This document shows positions 1-10,306 of a DNA stretch of 64,000 bases, in pieces. Position 1 is the first letter of the stretch. The number at the start of each line of letters is the position of its first letter. Both the position numbers and the translations under genes were made by a program. The DNA lies in contig JAFMOC010000003.1 of NCBI GenBank assembly GCA_019802505.1, forward strand, positions 5,276,501-5,340,500, written 5' to 3'. The notes under the pieces were generated by a model that was given only the letters and a program-made list of their open reading frames with translations, was not told the origin of the DNA and ran no database searches. Origin of the DNA: Corydoras sp. C115 (taxonomy: Eukaryota > Chordata > Actinopteri > Siluriformes > Callichthyidae).

Positions 1-6
1 GTGGGT

Positions 7-333
7 GGCGGCATGGTGGCTTAGTGGTTAGCACGTTCGCCTCTCAGCGCTAGGGATTCCCTTTTCAAATCCCAATCTGGGTGGAGTTCCCATGTCCTCC
101 CAGTGTCCGTGTGAGTTTCCTCAGATTTCTCTGGTTTCCTCCCACAGTCTAAAAACATGGATCAAGGTCAAATTAATTCTCCAAATTAGCCCATATAGAG
201 TGTGTTTGTGAGTGTGTGTCTGTGTGAGTGACTGTGTGCCCAGTAATAGATTGGCGCCCTGTCCTGGTGCCCTGTCCCGGGTGTATCTGCCCAGCGCCCG
301 AAACGATAAAGCGGAGGATAATGGATGGATGGG
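7..333 (+). mobile_element. Mermaid/DANA-like tRNA-derived SINE, full length
   Basis: The head carries a Pol III A box (tggcttagtggttag, 17-31) and a weak B box (ttttcaaatcc, 62-72), followed by the fish-wide body about mid-element (gtggagttcccatgtcctcc) and a tail ending in an atggatggat repeat. The same unit occurs roughly eighteen times in this window on both strands, so it is a dispersed SINE and not a functional tRNA. The family name rests on my memory of the DANA/Mermaid consensus. Confidence 0.85.
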
Positions 334-342
334 TTGTGGGTG

Positions 343-460
343 ATGGCAAGATACACGCAGGACAGTGCACCAATACATTGCTGGGCACACACTCAGACAC
401 ACACAACTCAATATATAGGGGCAAATTAGAGCAACCAATTAAGTCCAGGGGAAACCTACC
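343..460 (-). mobile_element. Mermaid-like SINE fragment, inverted relative to its neighbour
   Basis: It reads as the 3' part of the same SINE on the minus strand (gatacacgcaggacag, gctgggcacacactcag). It lies immediately after the plus-strand copy, which makes a tail-to-tail inverted pair. Confidence 0.7.
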
Positions 461-896
461 CTAATCCTGTTATGCCCCACAATCTGACATATGTTTCATT
501 ATGTAGATAATTTTTTTAAAACTGCATGTCTGTCAGGATATTACATTAACACACTTAAAGACCCTTCATTATTGTTAAAAACCAGAAGGATCATTTACAC
601 ACTTAATTTAATAAAATTTGGCTGTTAAACTTGTGGAGTATATATGTATCTGTATATAATCTCTACATTAACATAATTATTATTTCAAGATATTTGTTTC
701 CTTCCACTTTTACCTTCACATGCTATTTGGTGATCTAAGCTTTGATTAAATTGTAAAGCTTTTTAAAGACAATGCACTGTTGTCAAAGGATTATGAATAA
801 ATAATCTTAAATAAGTATTGGCAATAAATTTATTTATTGCCAATAAATATGTATAGTAAAATAATAGTAAACTTATATTAAAAGAACCAAAGAAGT
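461..896. other. AT-rich intronic DNA
   Basis: No gene or recognised element was found. It contains a 13-bp perfect inverted repeat at 816-828/833-845 with a 4-nt spacer. The last five bases (892-896, gaagt) are the target-site duplication of the following LTR retrotransposon. Confidence 0.6.
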
Positions 897-1362
897 TGTC
901 ACGGTTTGTTTTGATCACGTGGCGTGGGTTGGTTCTGTGTTCACGCCCCCTGTAATCACGCGCACCTGGGATTTATCACGGTTTTGTTATATATACCCTG
1001 CACACCCTACCCTCACCGCCAGTTTGTCTTGTGCCATGCCCTTGCCAACCCTAGACACTACCAGCCCGTTATTGTGAATCCCTGTTACCTTGTCCGTTTT
1101 GCTGTTTGTGCTTTGTGTGTGTGCAGTTCGCCTCCCGCCGTCTACACTTCGCCTAGTCGACTCCACTACAGTCTCCCTGATCGTTTGTACTCCTTCCCGC
1201 TGACGTCATCACCGCCCGCCTTGTGTTTTGCCTCATCCTGTGTTGTGTGTTCTTTGTACCACGTTGTTGTTGGGATAATAAACCCGTTGCTGACTGTACC
1301 TCCGTTCTGAACTCGTCACTCCGAGTAGCGGATCCGCCTCGTTGGGTCTACGGACCGTAACA
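897..1362 (+). repeat. 5' LTR of element 1
   Basis: The LTR begins tgtcacgg and ends gtaaca. It contains a TATA box (tatatata, 988-995), an expected RNA start near 1018, and a poly(A) signal aataaa at 1277-1282. R would therefore run from about 1018 to about 1300, with U5 to 1362. Confidence 0.93.
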
Positions 1363-1364
1363 TT

Positions 1365-1374
1365 ACAAACTGGC
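1365..1374 (+). promoter_or_regulatory. Candidate self-primer binding site of element 1
   Basis: The 10 bases acaaactggc start 2 nt after the LTR. They are exactly complementary to gccagtttgt at 1018-1027, which lies 30 nt past the TATA box, where the transcript should start. This matches the Tf1/sushi self-priming arrangement, in which the RNA 5' end anneals to the primer-binding site, rather than a tRNA-primed one. Confidence 0.7.
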
Positions 1375-1377
1375 CAT

Positions 1378-1825
1378 ATGGATTCCTCGGAGCGACGCGC
1401 TGCCGGAGCGGAGCCGGCACAACCACCACCAGCCGGACAACAGCCCGACCCGCGGCTCGAGATGCTGGGACGAACGCGGCTCGAATGCGGGACGAACTCG
1501 CGACCCGCGGCCGACCTGAGACGCTCAAAGTACTGGTAAACCTCGCCATACGCGTCGACGGACGTATGAGCCTGCGTCGCCGAGAACGCCAAGCCCGGGA
1601 CCAGGCCTGTACCACCGCTTTGCCTCGTACCTCGCCAGCAGCTCCGAGGGGCACCCCCCAGCCCGAGCAGTACGAAGGGCCGAGCCGATGCAGCTGGGAC
1701 GCACCACACTGGCTCCTGAAGTCCGTAGCCTCCGTAAAGACCAGGGGCTTTGCTTCTACTGTGGTGGAGGGAACCACCAGCTACGAGACTGCCCGGTACG
1801 CCCAAAATACCAGACTTGGCAGTAG
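1378..1825 (+). pseudogene. gag remnant of element 1
   Basis: The frame opens at the ATG at 1378 (MDSSERRAAG...), the natural gag start just after the primer site, and stops at 1539. A CCHC zinc knuckle (CFYCGGGNHQLRDC; Cys codons 1751, 1760, 1790, His 1775) is in another frame and ends at the tag at 1823-1825. The gag region is only about 450 bp and lacks a recognisable capsid domain, so it has an internal deletion plus a frameshift. The nucleocapsid-like C terminus overlaps the start of the protease frame. Confidence 0.8.
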
Positions 1826-1854
1826 GACTTGGGGTCCTGTCGAGTCCCACACTA

Positions 1855-2577
1855 AACCCCCAAGCACAGCGACTCAGCCTCCCCGCGGTGCTCACCATCC
1901 GCGAGAGACAGGTGAACGTAAACGTTCTATTAGATTCTGGGGCAGAGGAGAATCTGATAGACGTGGGGTTTGCTAATCGTAACGGTCTTATTGTCTCTCC
2001 CCTAGCGCATCCTCTCCACACCTTGGCGCTGGATGGTAGACGGCTGTCATCGATCACTCACCGCACCTCACCCACGCGGCTGACGCTAGAAGGCAATCAC
2101 CAGGAGAGGATTTGCTTCTCGGTATTCCAGTCTCCCGAGGCCCCCGTCATCCTGGGATACCCCTGGCTCCGAAAGCACAACCCCCATGTAGACTGGGTCC
2201 GCGGCCGCATTCTGACCTGGGGAACAGAGTGTCACTCTTCCTGCCTGCTCGCCGCCGCCCCTCCCAGCAACCCTCCGTCACCAAACTACCCCGACCCTGT
2301 GGACCTCTCCTTGGTGCCCAAAGAGTACCATGACCTTGGGGAGGTCTTCAGCAAGGACAAGGCCTGCCAGCTCCCACCTCACAGGACGTACGACTGCGCC
2401 ATCGACCTCCTGCCTGGGGCCCCCCTTCCTTCTAGCCGGATCTACCCACTGTCACGTCCGGAGAGAGAGGCTATGGAGAGGTACGTGTCGGAGTGTCTCA
2501 CCACCGGACTTATCCAGCCCTCGACCTCCCCCGTAGGGGCCGGGTTCTACGTCCCTGCATCGACTACAGGGGATTAA
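1855..2577 (+). pseudogene. Protease and N-terminal RT segment of element 1 pol
   Basis: This frame carries the aspartic protease motif (LLDSGAEENLID) and the ILGYPWL motif typical of chromovirus proteases. It then enters the RT N terminus (YHDLGEVFSK, YDCAIDLLPG). It ends at 2577 because a frameshift near 2545-2560 moves the RT to the next frame. The protease active site looks intact. Confidence 0.88.
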
Positions 2578-4040
2578 ATGCCATCACAGTCCCCTACAAA
2601 TACCCTCTGCCGTTAACATCATCCGTATTTGAGTCGTTGCAGGGAGCGACCATCTTCACCAAGCTGGACCTGCAGAACGCCTACCATCTGGTCCGGATAA
2701 GGGAGGGGGACGAATGGAAGACGGCGTTCAACACCCCCAGCGGCCACTACCAATACCGCGTGGTCCCCTTCGGCCTCAAGAACGCCCCGGCTGTGTTCCA
2801 GTCCTTGGTGAACGATGTGTTGCGGGACTTCCTGGATAGATTTGTGTTCGTCTACCTGGATGACATCCTCATCTTCTCCAAGACACCCAGCGAGCACACC
2901 CGACACGTACGCATGGTACTAAGTCGTCTCCTGCAGAACGACTTAGTCAAAGCAGAAAAGTGCTGTTTCCACCAGAGGTCGGTCTCCTTCTTGGGGTTCA
3001 TCCTGTCCCCTGGGGCGGTGCGACCGGATCCGGAGAAAATCAGAGCCATCGTCGACTGGCCGGCCCCCACAACCAGAACCGAACTTCAGCGATTCCTGGG
3101 GTTTGCCAATTTTTACCGGCGCTTCATCAAAGACTATAGAGGCATCACCGCACCTCTCTCCGCCCTCACTTCCACGAAGGAGAGGTTTTGCTGGACCCAG
3201 AAGGCTCAGGACGCCATGGACGTTCTCAAGACCCGCTTCACTTCCGCTCCCATCCTGGTTCAACCCGACCCCACCAAACAGTTCGTCGTAGAGGTCGACG
3301 CATCGGGCGCTGGAGTGGGAGCCGTCCTCTCACAAAAATCGGAGGGCCGTCTTCACCCCTGTGCTTTCTTTTCCAGGAAGTTGTCGGCGGCGGAAATAAA
3401 CTATGATGTCGGGAACCGCGAGCTGTTGGCGGTCAAGCTCGCGTTGGAGGAGTGGCGCCACTGGCTGGAGGGGGCAGCTCAGCCATTTGTGGTTTGGACC
3501 GACCATAAGAACTTGGCCTACATCCAGTCGGCCAAACGACTGAACTCCCGTCAGGCTCGGTGGGCCCTGTTCTTTGGTCGGTTCAATTTCACCTTGTCCT
3601 ATCACCCCGGCACACGGAACGCGAAGCCCGACGCCCTGTCACGCCTCTTCGTAGATGAGGAAGAGAGGTGCAATACTGACACGATTCTTCCTCCCAGCCA
3701 TGTCGTTGCAGGTGTCTCCTGGGAGGTACGCCAAATCGTGGAACGTGAGCTGGCTAAAGATCCGGATCCTGGGCTGGGACCACCCAATCGGACCTTCGTG
3801 CCCGCTGCCGCCCGCTCCGCAGTGCTCAAGTGGGGGCACGAGTCCCGCTGGGCATGTCACCATGGGGGAGCGCGCACCGAGGATCTCATTAGGCGCCGGT
3901 TCTGGTGGCCCTCCTTGGCAGCTGATGTCAGGCAGTTTGTCGCCGCATGCACCACCTGCGCCCGCAACAAATCGATACATCAGCCCCCGCTGGTCTACTT
4001 CAACCGCTCTCCATACCTGGGCGTCCCTGGTCCCATTTAG
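2555..4040 (+). pseudogene. Reverse transcriptase, RNase H and integrase zinc domain of element 1
   Basis: The open frame carries RT motifs LRPCIDYRGLN, FTKLDLQNAYH, the catalytic YLDD box (VYLDDILIFSK) and FLGFANFYRRF. RNase H follows (VEVDASGAGVGAVL, GNRELLAVKLAL, WTDHKNLAYI, DALSR). The integrase H2C2 zinc-binding region comes next (HHGGARTEDLIRRRFWWP, CTTCARNK). A frameshift near 4000-4005 ends the frame before the integrase core. The RT and RNase H catalytic residues appear intact, so only the frame breaks disable it. Confidence 0.93.
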
Positions 4041-5101
4041 CACTGGACTTTGTCACAGGACTACCGAACGGTAATACCGTCATATTAACAATAATAGACC
4101 GCTTTTCGAAGTCTGTATGATTGATCGCTCTGTCCAAGCTTCCCTCTGCCTTAGAAACCGCCAAGTTATGCTTCGAACAAGTCTTCCGGATATTCAGCAT
4201 ACCCATGGACATCGTCTCAGACCGGGGACCCCAATTCATCTCCCAGGTATGGAGAGCCTTCCACAAGTTCTTCGGCACGGAGCTCTCACTGTCATCAGGT
4301 GGCCACCTCCAGTCCAACGGGCAAGCAGAGAAGGCTAACCAAGTGGTGGAGACCACCCTGTGCTGCATTTCTGCCCAGCACCCTGAGCGTTGGAGCGAGA
4401 GCCTGGCTTGGGCAGAATACGCTATCAACACCGCACGCAGCTCCGCCACCGGGAAGTCCCCGTTCGAGGTCGCGCTGGGGTACCAACCTCCCCTGTTTCC
4501 GGAGGACCAAGCCGAAATCTGCGTCCCATCCGTCAGCCAGCACATCCGCCGTTGCCGCCGGACCTGGAAGAATACCCTGCTAGCGCTCCGCCAAGCCCAG
4601 GCCACGTCCGTCGCCACCGCCAACCGTAGACGCCGCCTGGCCCCCAGTTACAGAGTGGGGCAACTCGTCTGGCTCTCCACCAAGAACATACCCCTGAAAA
4701 CGGAGTCTCGCAAACTGAGCCCGCGTTTCATCGGCCCCTTCCCCATCACCCGCATCATCGGCCCTGCAACAGTCCGCCTCCACCTCCCCCGGTCCATGCG
4801 TGTCCACCCCACCTTCCATGTCTCCCTTATCAAGCTTGTTGTGCACTCCCCGCTCAACCCCCCACCCCGCCAAGCCCCAGCCCCCCGCCTGATTGATGGA
4901 CAACCCGCCTATACCGTCCACCGCCTGCTGGACTCCCGACGCCGTGGCCGGGGAATCCAGTTCCTGGTGGACTGGAAGGGGTACGGCCCAGAGGAGCGCT
5001 CCTGGGTTCCCCGGGCGGCCATCCTGGACCCGTCCCTCATCGCCGCATTCCACCGCCGCTTCCCGGACAAGCCATTTAGGGCGCCGGGAGGCACCCGTTG
5101 A
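4028..5101 (+). pseudogene. Integrase core and chromodomain of element 1
   Basis: Reading resumes at 4028 (WSHLALDFVTGLP, the first integrase Asp). It is stopped by a tga at 4118-4120, then runs open to 5101 with SDRGPQF (second Asp) and the region of the catalytic Glu, where the usual HPESNGQ reads HLQSNGQ. The C-terminal part has the PxFHVSLIK motif and a chromodomain (IQFLVDWKGYGPEERSW). The Glu-to-Gln change at the third catalytic position would by itself disable strand transfer. The polypurine tract begins at the end of this frame. Confidence 0.88.
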
Positions 5102-5113
5102 GGGGGCGGGTAA
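5100..5113 (+). promoter_or_regulatory. Polypurine tract of element 1
   Basis: The G-rich run gagggggcggg directly precedes the 3' LTR. It is the expected primer site for plus-strand DNA synthesis. Confidence 0.75.
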
Positions 5114-5578
5114 TGTCACGGTTTGTTTTGATCACGTGGTGTGGGTTGGTTCTGTGTTCACGCCCCCGTAATCACGTGCACCTGGGATTTATCACGGTTT
5201 TGTTATATATACCCTGCACGCCCTACCCTCACCGCCAGTTTGTCTTGTGCCACGCCCTTGCCAAGCCTAGACACTACCAGCCCGTTATTGTGAATCCCTG
5301 TTACCTTGTCCGTTTTGCTGTTTGTGCTTTGTGTGTGTGCATTTCGCCTCCCGCCGTCTACACTTCGCCTAGTCGACTCCACTACAGTCTCCCTGATCGT
5401 TTTTACTCCTTCCCGCTGACGTCATCACCGCCCGTCTTGTGTTTTGCCTCATCCTGTGTTGTGTGTTCTTTGTACCACGTTGCTGTTGGGATAATAAACC
5501 CGTTGCTGACTGTACCTCCGTTCTGAGCTCGTCACTCCGAGTAGCGGATCCGCCTCGTTGGGTCTACGGACCGTAACA
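5114..5578 (+). repeat. 3' LTR of element 1
   Basis: This is near-identical to 897-1362, with about ten substitutions and one single-base deletion seen by eye. It ends gtaaca and is followed by the target duplication gaagt. Confidence 0.93.
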
Positions 5579-5583
5579 GAAGT

Positions 5584-7245
5584 TAGAATTCAAACAGAAA
5601 CCATTAGAAATAAAAAATAAAAGTGTTGGGCTATTACACTGAAGGTTGTGGGTTCAAATCTCAGGTACACTGAAGTTTTTAATTTGGGTTCTATAGCAAG
5701 AGCGTTAAACCTTCCGGGGTGCTGTTTAAACTCGATGGTGTTCTGCCTACAACCATCCAGTTGTAATATATGTGAGTCACTTTTAATAAAAGCATCTGCT
5801 AAATGACCAAATGCAAATGTGTAACCAAAAGGGAACCGGAACTTACAAAATAGCACAAGAATTCTAATCCACCAAAACCAATCTTAGTGAGGGAGGGTTT
5901 AAATACAAAAGGCAACCAATGAGAACTAGAATTGACAATTACTAAACAGAAAACACCTGTGGGGAAACAGTAAATGAATTGAACAGAAGGAAGTCCCAGA
6001 ATGGGAACAGCAACATACAGTGTATGTGACAGTCCAAATTTATGATTATTAATGCAGAATGATATACTGTATTTAGATGCCTTCATTTTAGTGTAAATCA
6101 AAAAGAAATAAATACAATTTTTGGGATTAATGGAAACATAATTTTTGAGTGGATGGTTCCAATTACAACATGTTTTTAACTTCTAAATGTGGAGAAGGCT
6201 TTGCAATGACAAATCTTCATAAAATATTAAAAATACCCCATTGCACATATTGGAATGAGAAACAGTAACATGTAATGACAAATAATGTAATCTAAATGAA
6301 GAAAATTTAAACATATTCTTCTGAATGATAACATTTTTCAGTTGTTAATTAATTTGAAACAGAGCTGACAGGAATCTGTGTGAGCAGGAATAAAAGATGA
6401 CTTGCTAATTGTTTTTGACCTTTGGATAGTTAGGCCACAAAAAAGAAGGTAAGGCAGTTGACCTGAAGAGAAAAAAATTGAAGTATTTCTTCAATTTGAA
6501 GTGCAATATATAGATGGAGTAGGATTACATCAGCGAGAAGCCTGAGGAGTCTTAAAAAGAGATGTTTGGATCAAACAGTGAAGGGATCCTCTATTGACCA
6601 AGAAAGAGAAAATATGGCATAAAATCAGGTAGCATTAGATGCTTAGATTATTAGATGTTGGTTTTCTATTGGTTCATTTTTGTTATTTTTGCTTCTTGAA
6701 CAGATACACCTTTGGCTCTTAGATAATAACTTAAAGTAAAATGTTAAATAAAAGTAAAAGTAAAATAAAAAAGTAAAAATGTTACATGCTTGTTTGTCTG
6801 CTGTTTTCTTGGCAGTTTGCTACTTCAGAATACTTGTACTCTCTACATTATGTACTGAATTTTTTTTAATTACTATTTAGATATTTATGTTTACATGTTT
6901 CAAATTCATGTTTGGATGGGAAAAAAACAGCTCAACCAATTAGATAAGGGACTGGAACTACCCGTTTTATAATCACCTTTATAACAAAGTTCCAGTCCTT
7001 AAATCTGATTGAAAATAATGCAAACTCTAACTCTATCTGCTTATTTTAAATCAGGTATCATTAATGAAAATGTGCAGATTAATATAAACAGCATGTTTAC
7101 TTTAAAAAACAAGATTAATCAATTAGTCAAAGATTAGTTTATTGTTAATTTTGTTTCTTTTAAATGTAATTTAAAAAAATATAAATTAAACCTTTTTATT
7201 TATTTATTTATTTAATTCATAACTGTGTTTAACAAGCAAAAAGGC
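5584..7245. other. AT-rich intronic DNA with one SINE relic
   Basis: At 5630-5820 there is a degenerate tRNA-derived SINE on the plus strand. It has a B-box-like ggttcaaatctc and a 3' tail gcatctgctaaatgacc like the L2 tails elsewhere in this window. The rest is AT-rich with no exon or gene that I recognise. Confidence 0.5.
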
Positions 7246-7352
7246 ATTCAATGTTGTGCATTATTGTGAAAGGGAAAGAGGTGAAAGAATACTTCGATAC
7301 GCGTCAGGCTTAACAACACTTCTTTCCTGTAATTTATTCACAATAATGCACA
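7246..7352. repeat. Unnamed dispersed repeat (CACAATAATGCACA family)
   Basis: The signature is aacaacacttctttcctg followed by ttcacaataatgcaca. Related copies are at 36520-36605, 37905-37990 and 38445-38510/39508-39556. It is probably a DNA-transposon relic, and I cannot name the family. Confidence 0.5.
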
Positions 7353-7460
7353 ACCTTGAGTGCATTATTGTCTTATTAATGCACCTAAGAAAACTTTCAA
7401 CTTTAAACATTAAAAAATTGTGTAGTTGTAAAGTTATAAAGAAATTCCAGGTACAATGTA

Positions 7461-7540
7461 CTAGGGCTGCAACTAACGATTATTTTGATAATCGATTAAT
7501 CGGTCGATTATTTTTCCGATTAATCGATGAATCGGATAAA
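7461..7540. mobile_element. Possible hAT-type terminal fragment
   Basis: The stretch opens agggctgcaactaacgatta and continues with repeated attaatcgat motifs. I associate this with the terminal sequence of fish hAT elements. Only one end is present. It is followed at 7558-7610 by a minus-strand L2/SINE tail fragment (atcatttagcagacgctttt). Confidence 0.4.
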
Positions 7541-7610
7541 TAATTCCCCCCCCCCATGTCTTTACATTTACAATTAATCATTTAGCAGACGCTTTTATCC
7601 AAAGATGGAT

Positions 7611-8713
7611 GTTTTTCCATAAAATTATTCTATAGTATAGTATTATATATAGTAATTGTATTCATAATGCTTAAGTTAACATTTCCTGTAATTAATGAAA
7701 AGCACAATGAAAGAAATAATGTATCATCTAAACATCTCTCACTTAACAACAAAAATGAACTCCAAATAACACATGATACGCAGTTTCCCTCAGTAACGAA
7801 CCAAATATTGTCTGTTCTGTAGCCTATTGGAAAAAACTTAATTAACAATTGAACTAAAACTACCAGCTATTGAAAAAAATAAATTAACAAATTAGCCAGT
7901 TAACAAAAAAAATATCTCTTGTGTGAAATGTCAATTGGACACCGAGACATATGTCCCTGCTTTGCACACCATGCACAAGGCTTCCCGTTTGTCTCGACCC
8001 GGGCTGAAAGCGGGGAAACTCTTTTGTAAACAGAAACTTGCAATTTGGCGTGTTGCTTGCGGACTGACATGCAGTGCCATGTGCAGTGTCCCAGTGCCGG
8101 GACATTTAATGATCCAATGAAGGTAATTTAAAAATCAGGACATTTAATGATCCAATGAAGGTCATTTAAATGGCTAAAGCTGCGTACTTTTACACTGTGC
8201 ATGTCAATCCCCCACTCCCCTGCGATGTGCTGCTATTGATACGCTAAAAATCAGGACATTTCCTCACTTTAAAAAATAAACTGGGATGCCCAGGACAGTA
8301 CGTGAAATACGGACATGTCCCGGGAAATACGGACGTAGTCGTATAACGGACATTAAGACACGTTCTCTATCGCTGTTATTACCAAGTTAACAACCAAAAA
8401 CAGCATGTAGCGTGCTCTGCGTTCTCATAGTGTTACACTAATTCACTTTAAACTAAAGAATCTCTGGATGTTGCAGTGATTTATCTGCTGTTGAGCTTCA
8501 TCCTCATCATGTTTAGTTTCAGGTGGTGGATCATCACCGTGCTGCTCCGAGTAACTCAATTCATGTTCGCAGAGCTGCATGTTCCACGTTACTTATTTGT
8601 GTGCAGCGTGAAGCTCCCGCAGTTTTGATTTAAACGGAGGTTTTTTTTCAGTGTTGGCTGTGTTTCATTTCTACGATTTATCATCCTTTTTTGCAGACTC
8701 CACCTCGTTCTGT
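7611..8713. other. Intronic DNA with a short tandem duplication
   Basis: No gene is seen. At about 8098-8170 the phrase catttaatgatccaatgaag is duplicated in tandem with a spacing of about 39 bp. A gaaatacggacatgtcccgg-rich stretch at 8305-8345 resembles dispersed fish repeats; similar tacgg/cccgtat wording recurs near 28165-28260. No open frame is convincing. Confidence 0.4.
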
Positions 8714-9400
8714 ACCTGTTGTACATCGTAGATCTGCGTGTCGGCACCCCTAGAGTCACGGTAATACCCATATTTTATCCTAATCGTTGTTAAATTGAAT
8801 AGTCTGTTTGGGCGTTCTTGTTGTTAAATATTAAAACTACTGTCGGTTAGTTAGGATATAATTGTATATAGAATAACTGGTTTCAGTTCTAGTTTCGGTC
8901 TGCTGCCTATTTGCACCTTGCTTTGAACGTCTGATTGTTCCGGAGGGGGCTTGTCCCAGTGGTAAACATTTAAAAGTCGGCAGTTTTCACTAAAAAATCA
9001 GAACAAGTCAGGTGTTTGTGTAGGAAGTAACTGCTGTAGCTTGAATAACCTGTTTTACATCGTAGATCTGTGCGTCGGCACCCCTAAAGTCACGGTAATA
9101 CCCATATTTTATCCTAAACGTTGTTAAATTGAATAGCCTGTTTGGGCGTTCTTGTTGTTAGATATTAAAACTACTGTCGGTTAGTTAGGATATAACTGTA
9201 TATAGAATAACTGGTTTCAGTTTTAGTTTCGGTCTGCTGCCGATTTGCACCTTGCGTTGAACTTGTGATTGTTCCGGAGGAGGCGTGTCCCGGTGGTAAA
9301 CATTTAAAAGTCGGCAGTTTTCACTAAAAACTCAGAACAAGTCAGGCGTTTGTGTAGGAAGTAACTGCTGTAGCTTTGAATAACCTGTTGTACATCGTAC
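8714..9400 (+). repeat. 334-bp tandem repeat, two full units plus a stub
   Basis: Units are 8714-9047 and 9048-9382, with a third partial start at 9383 (acctgttgtacatcgta). Each unit opens acctgtt(g/t)tacatcgta and contains the shared phrases cggcacccct, ctactgtcggttagttagga and gtcggcagttttcactaaaa. The two units are clearly similar, with scattered substitutions. There is no long open frame. I do not recognise the family. Confidence 0.85.
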
Positions 9401-9604
9401 TCTCGTGTGAAGACCTATTCGTGTAAAGTCCTGCGAGTCTACCTGCGCGAGTCCACCGAGCAAGGACAACGACAAGGCAACTAAGTAGTCTCTAAGTAGT
9501 CATTCCATTTTCTTACCCATTCACACCTTTCTCTTCAGCATGTTCCACGTTACTTTACTTTAATAAATTAAAAACACATTTATTTAATCTTGCGTTTAAC
9601 TAAT
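9401..9604. other. Unassigned sequence between tandem repeat and LINE tail
   Basis: About 200 bp with no recognised feature. Confidence 0.4.
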
Positions 9605-10306
9605 CCCCTGTAGATAAAGATGTAGGTCTCAGACTTGGCTGTGTTGGGGGGTAATCTCTGATCAGTGTATGCTGGCGTTTCACCTCTTCACCCACCTCAT
9701 CATTAATGGAGGGGGTGTGGCGCTGAAATGATGCTGTTCCGGGGCGCCATCTCAACTATGTAGAGTCTGCAGTATCTGCCTCTTTTAGTTATGCTGCTCT
9801 AGTCAGTGATGCTGGAGTCACATGCTGCACTGTGTCAATAAATTACTAAATTACTTATTAATTAAATGCCGTGCTTTATTATTAGCTCTAACTGCCTTCC
9901 TTGTCTGTTTCTTTTGAGGTGTCCCCCGGCTTCCTGGAGATCTTCATCCATGGCTCTGCTGACGAATACTGTATGGAACCTGACAAGGTGGTCCTGCAGG
10001 ACGCCCCCTAATGGACTCACATATAGTTTTCCAGTTGTTAGTTTTTCCATTTGTTTAATATCTGTACATGGCTGTCCTACACTGTTGTTGCTGCCTGGCC
10101 GCTCAAGGAGGATGAGTCCCCCACTGAGTCTTGGTCCTCCCAAGGTTTCTTCCTTAAATAACAACATAAAAGGGAGTTTTTTCTTGCCACTGTCGCTTCG
10201 GCTTGCTCTTTGGGGGTTTAAAGGCTTTTCATTCTGTAAAACTGCTTTGTGACAATGTACTGTTGTAAAAAGCGCTATATAAATAAATTACTTGAACTTG
10301 AACTTC
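9605..10306 (+). mobile_element. 3' end of a non-LTR retrotransposon
   Basis: The stretch includes gccgctcaaggaggatgagt, aagggagttttttcttgcc and aaaagcgctatataaataaa, and ends in a short acttga repeat. This is a wording I know from a very common fish LINE 3' end. A second, more degraded copy lies at 49940-50240. It abuts the L2 element that follows. Confidence 0.65.

Larger units (their letters stand above)
897..5578 (+). mobile_element. Ty3/gypsy chromovirus (sushi-like), LTR to LTR, element 1
   Basis: This is a 4.68-kb LTR retrotransposon with both LTRs (466 and 465 bp, both TG...CA) and a perfect 5-bp target duplication gaagt (892-896 and 5579-5583). The internal order is gag zinc knuckle, protease, reverse transcriptase, RNase H, integrase, chromodomain, which is the Ty3/gypsy order. 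The C-terminal chromodomain places it among chromoviruses. By eye the LTRs differ at about 10 substitutions and one indel over 465 bp (about 2 percent), so the insertion is fairly young. The internal region is defective: gag lacks most of its capsid region, and pol is interrupted by at least two frameshifts and one stop. It lies antisense within astn2 intronic DNA. Confidence 0.95.

Noticed and set aside
17..72. tRNA gene from A-box and B-box motifs
   Set aside because: The same motifs recur in all Mermaid-like SINE copies with degraded arms. They are SINE heads, not functional tRNA genes.
924..1310. 128-codon open frame at 924-1310 (and its partner at 5098-5526)
   Set aside because: Both lie within the two LTR copies and are explained by the LTR sequence; there is no family resemblance.
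1233..2057. 274-codon minus-strand open frame
   Set aside because: It is a shadow of GC-rich gag/protease sequence on the opposite strand with no recognisable domain.
4580..5119. 179-codon minus-strand open frame
   Set aside because: Antisense shadow of the integrase/chromodomain region of element 1.
897..5578. Endogenous retrovirus
   Set aside because: Domain order (integrase last, with chromodomain) and absence of an envelope frame point to a Ty3/gypsy chromovirus, not a vertebrate retrovirus.
7461..7540. Homeobox-type regulatory cluster (many ATCGAT/ATTAATCG words)
   Set aside because: The wording matches a repetitive fish DNA-transposon end rather than a unique enhancer.
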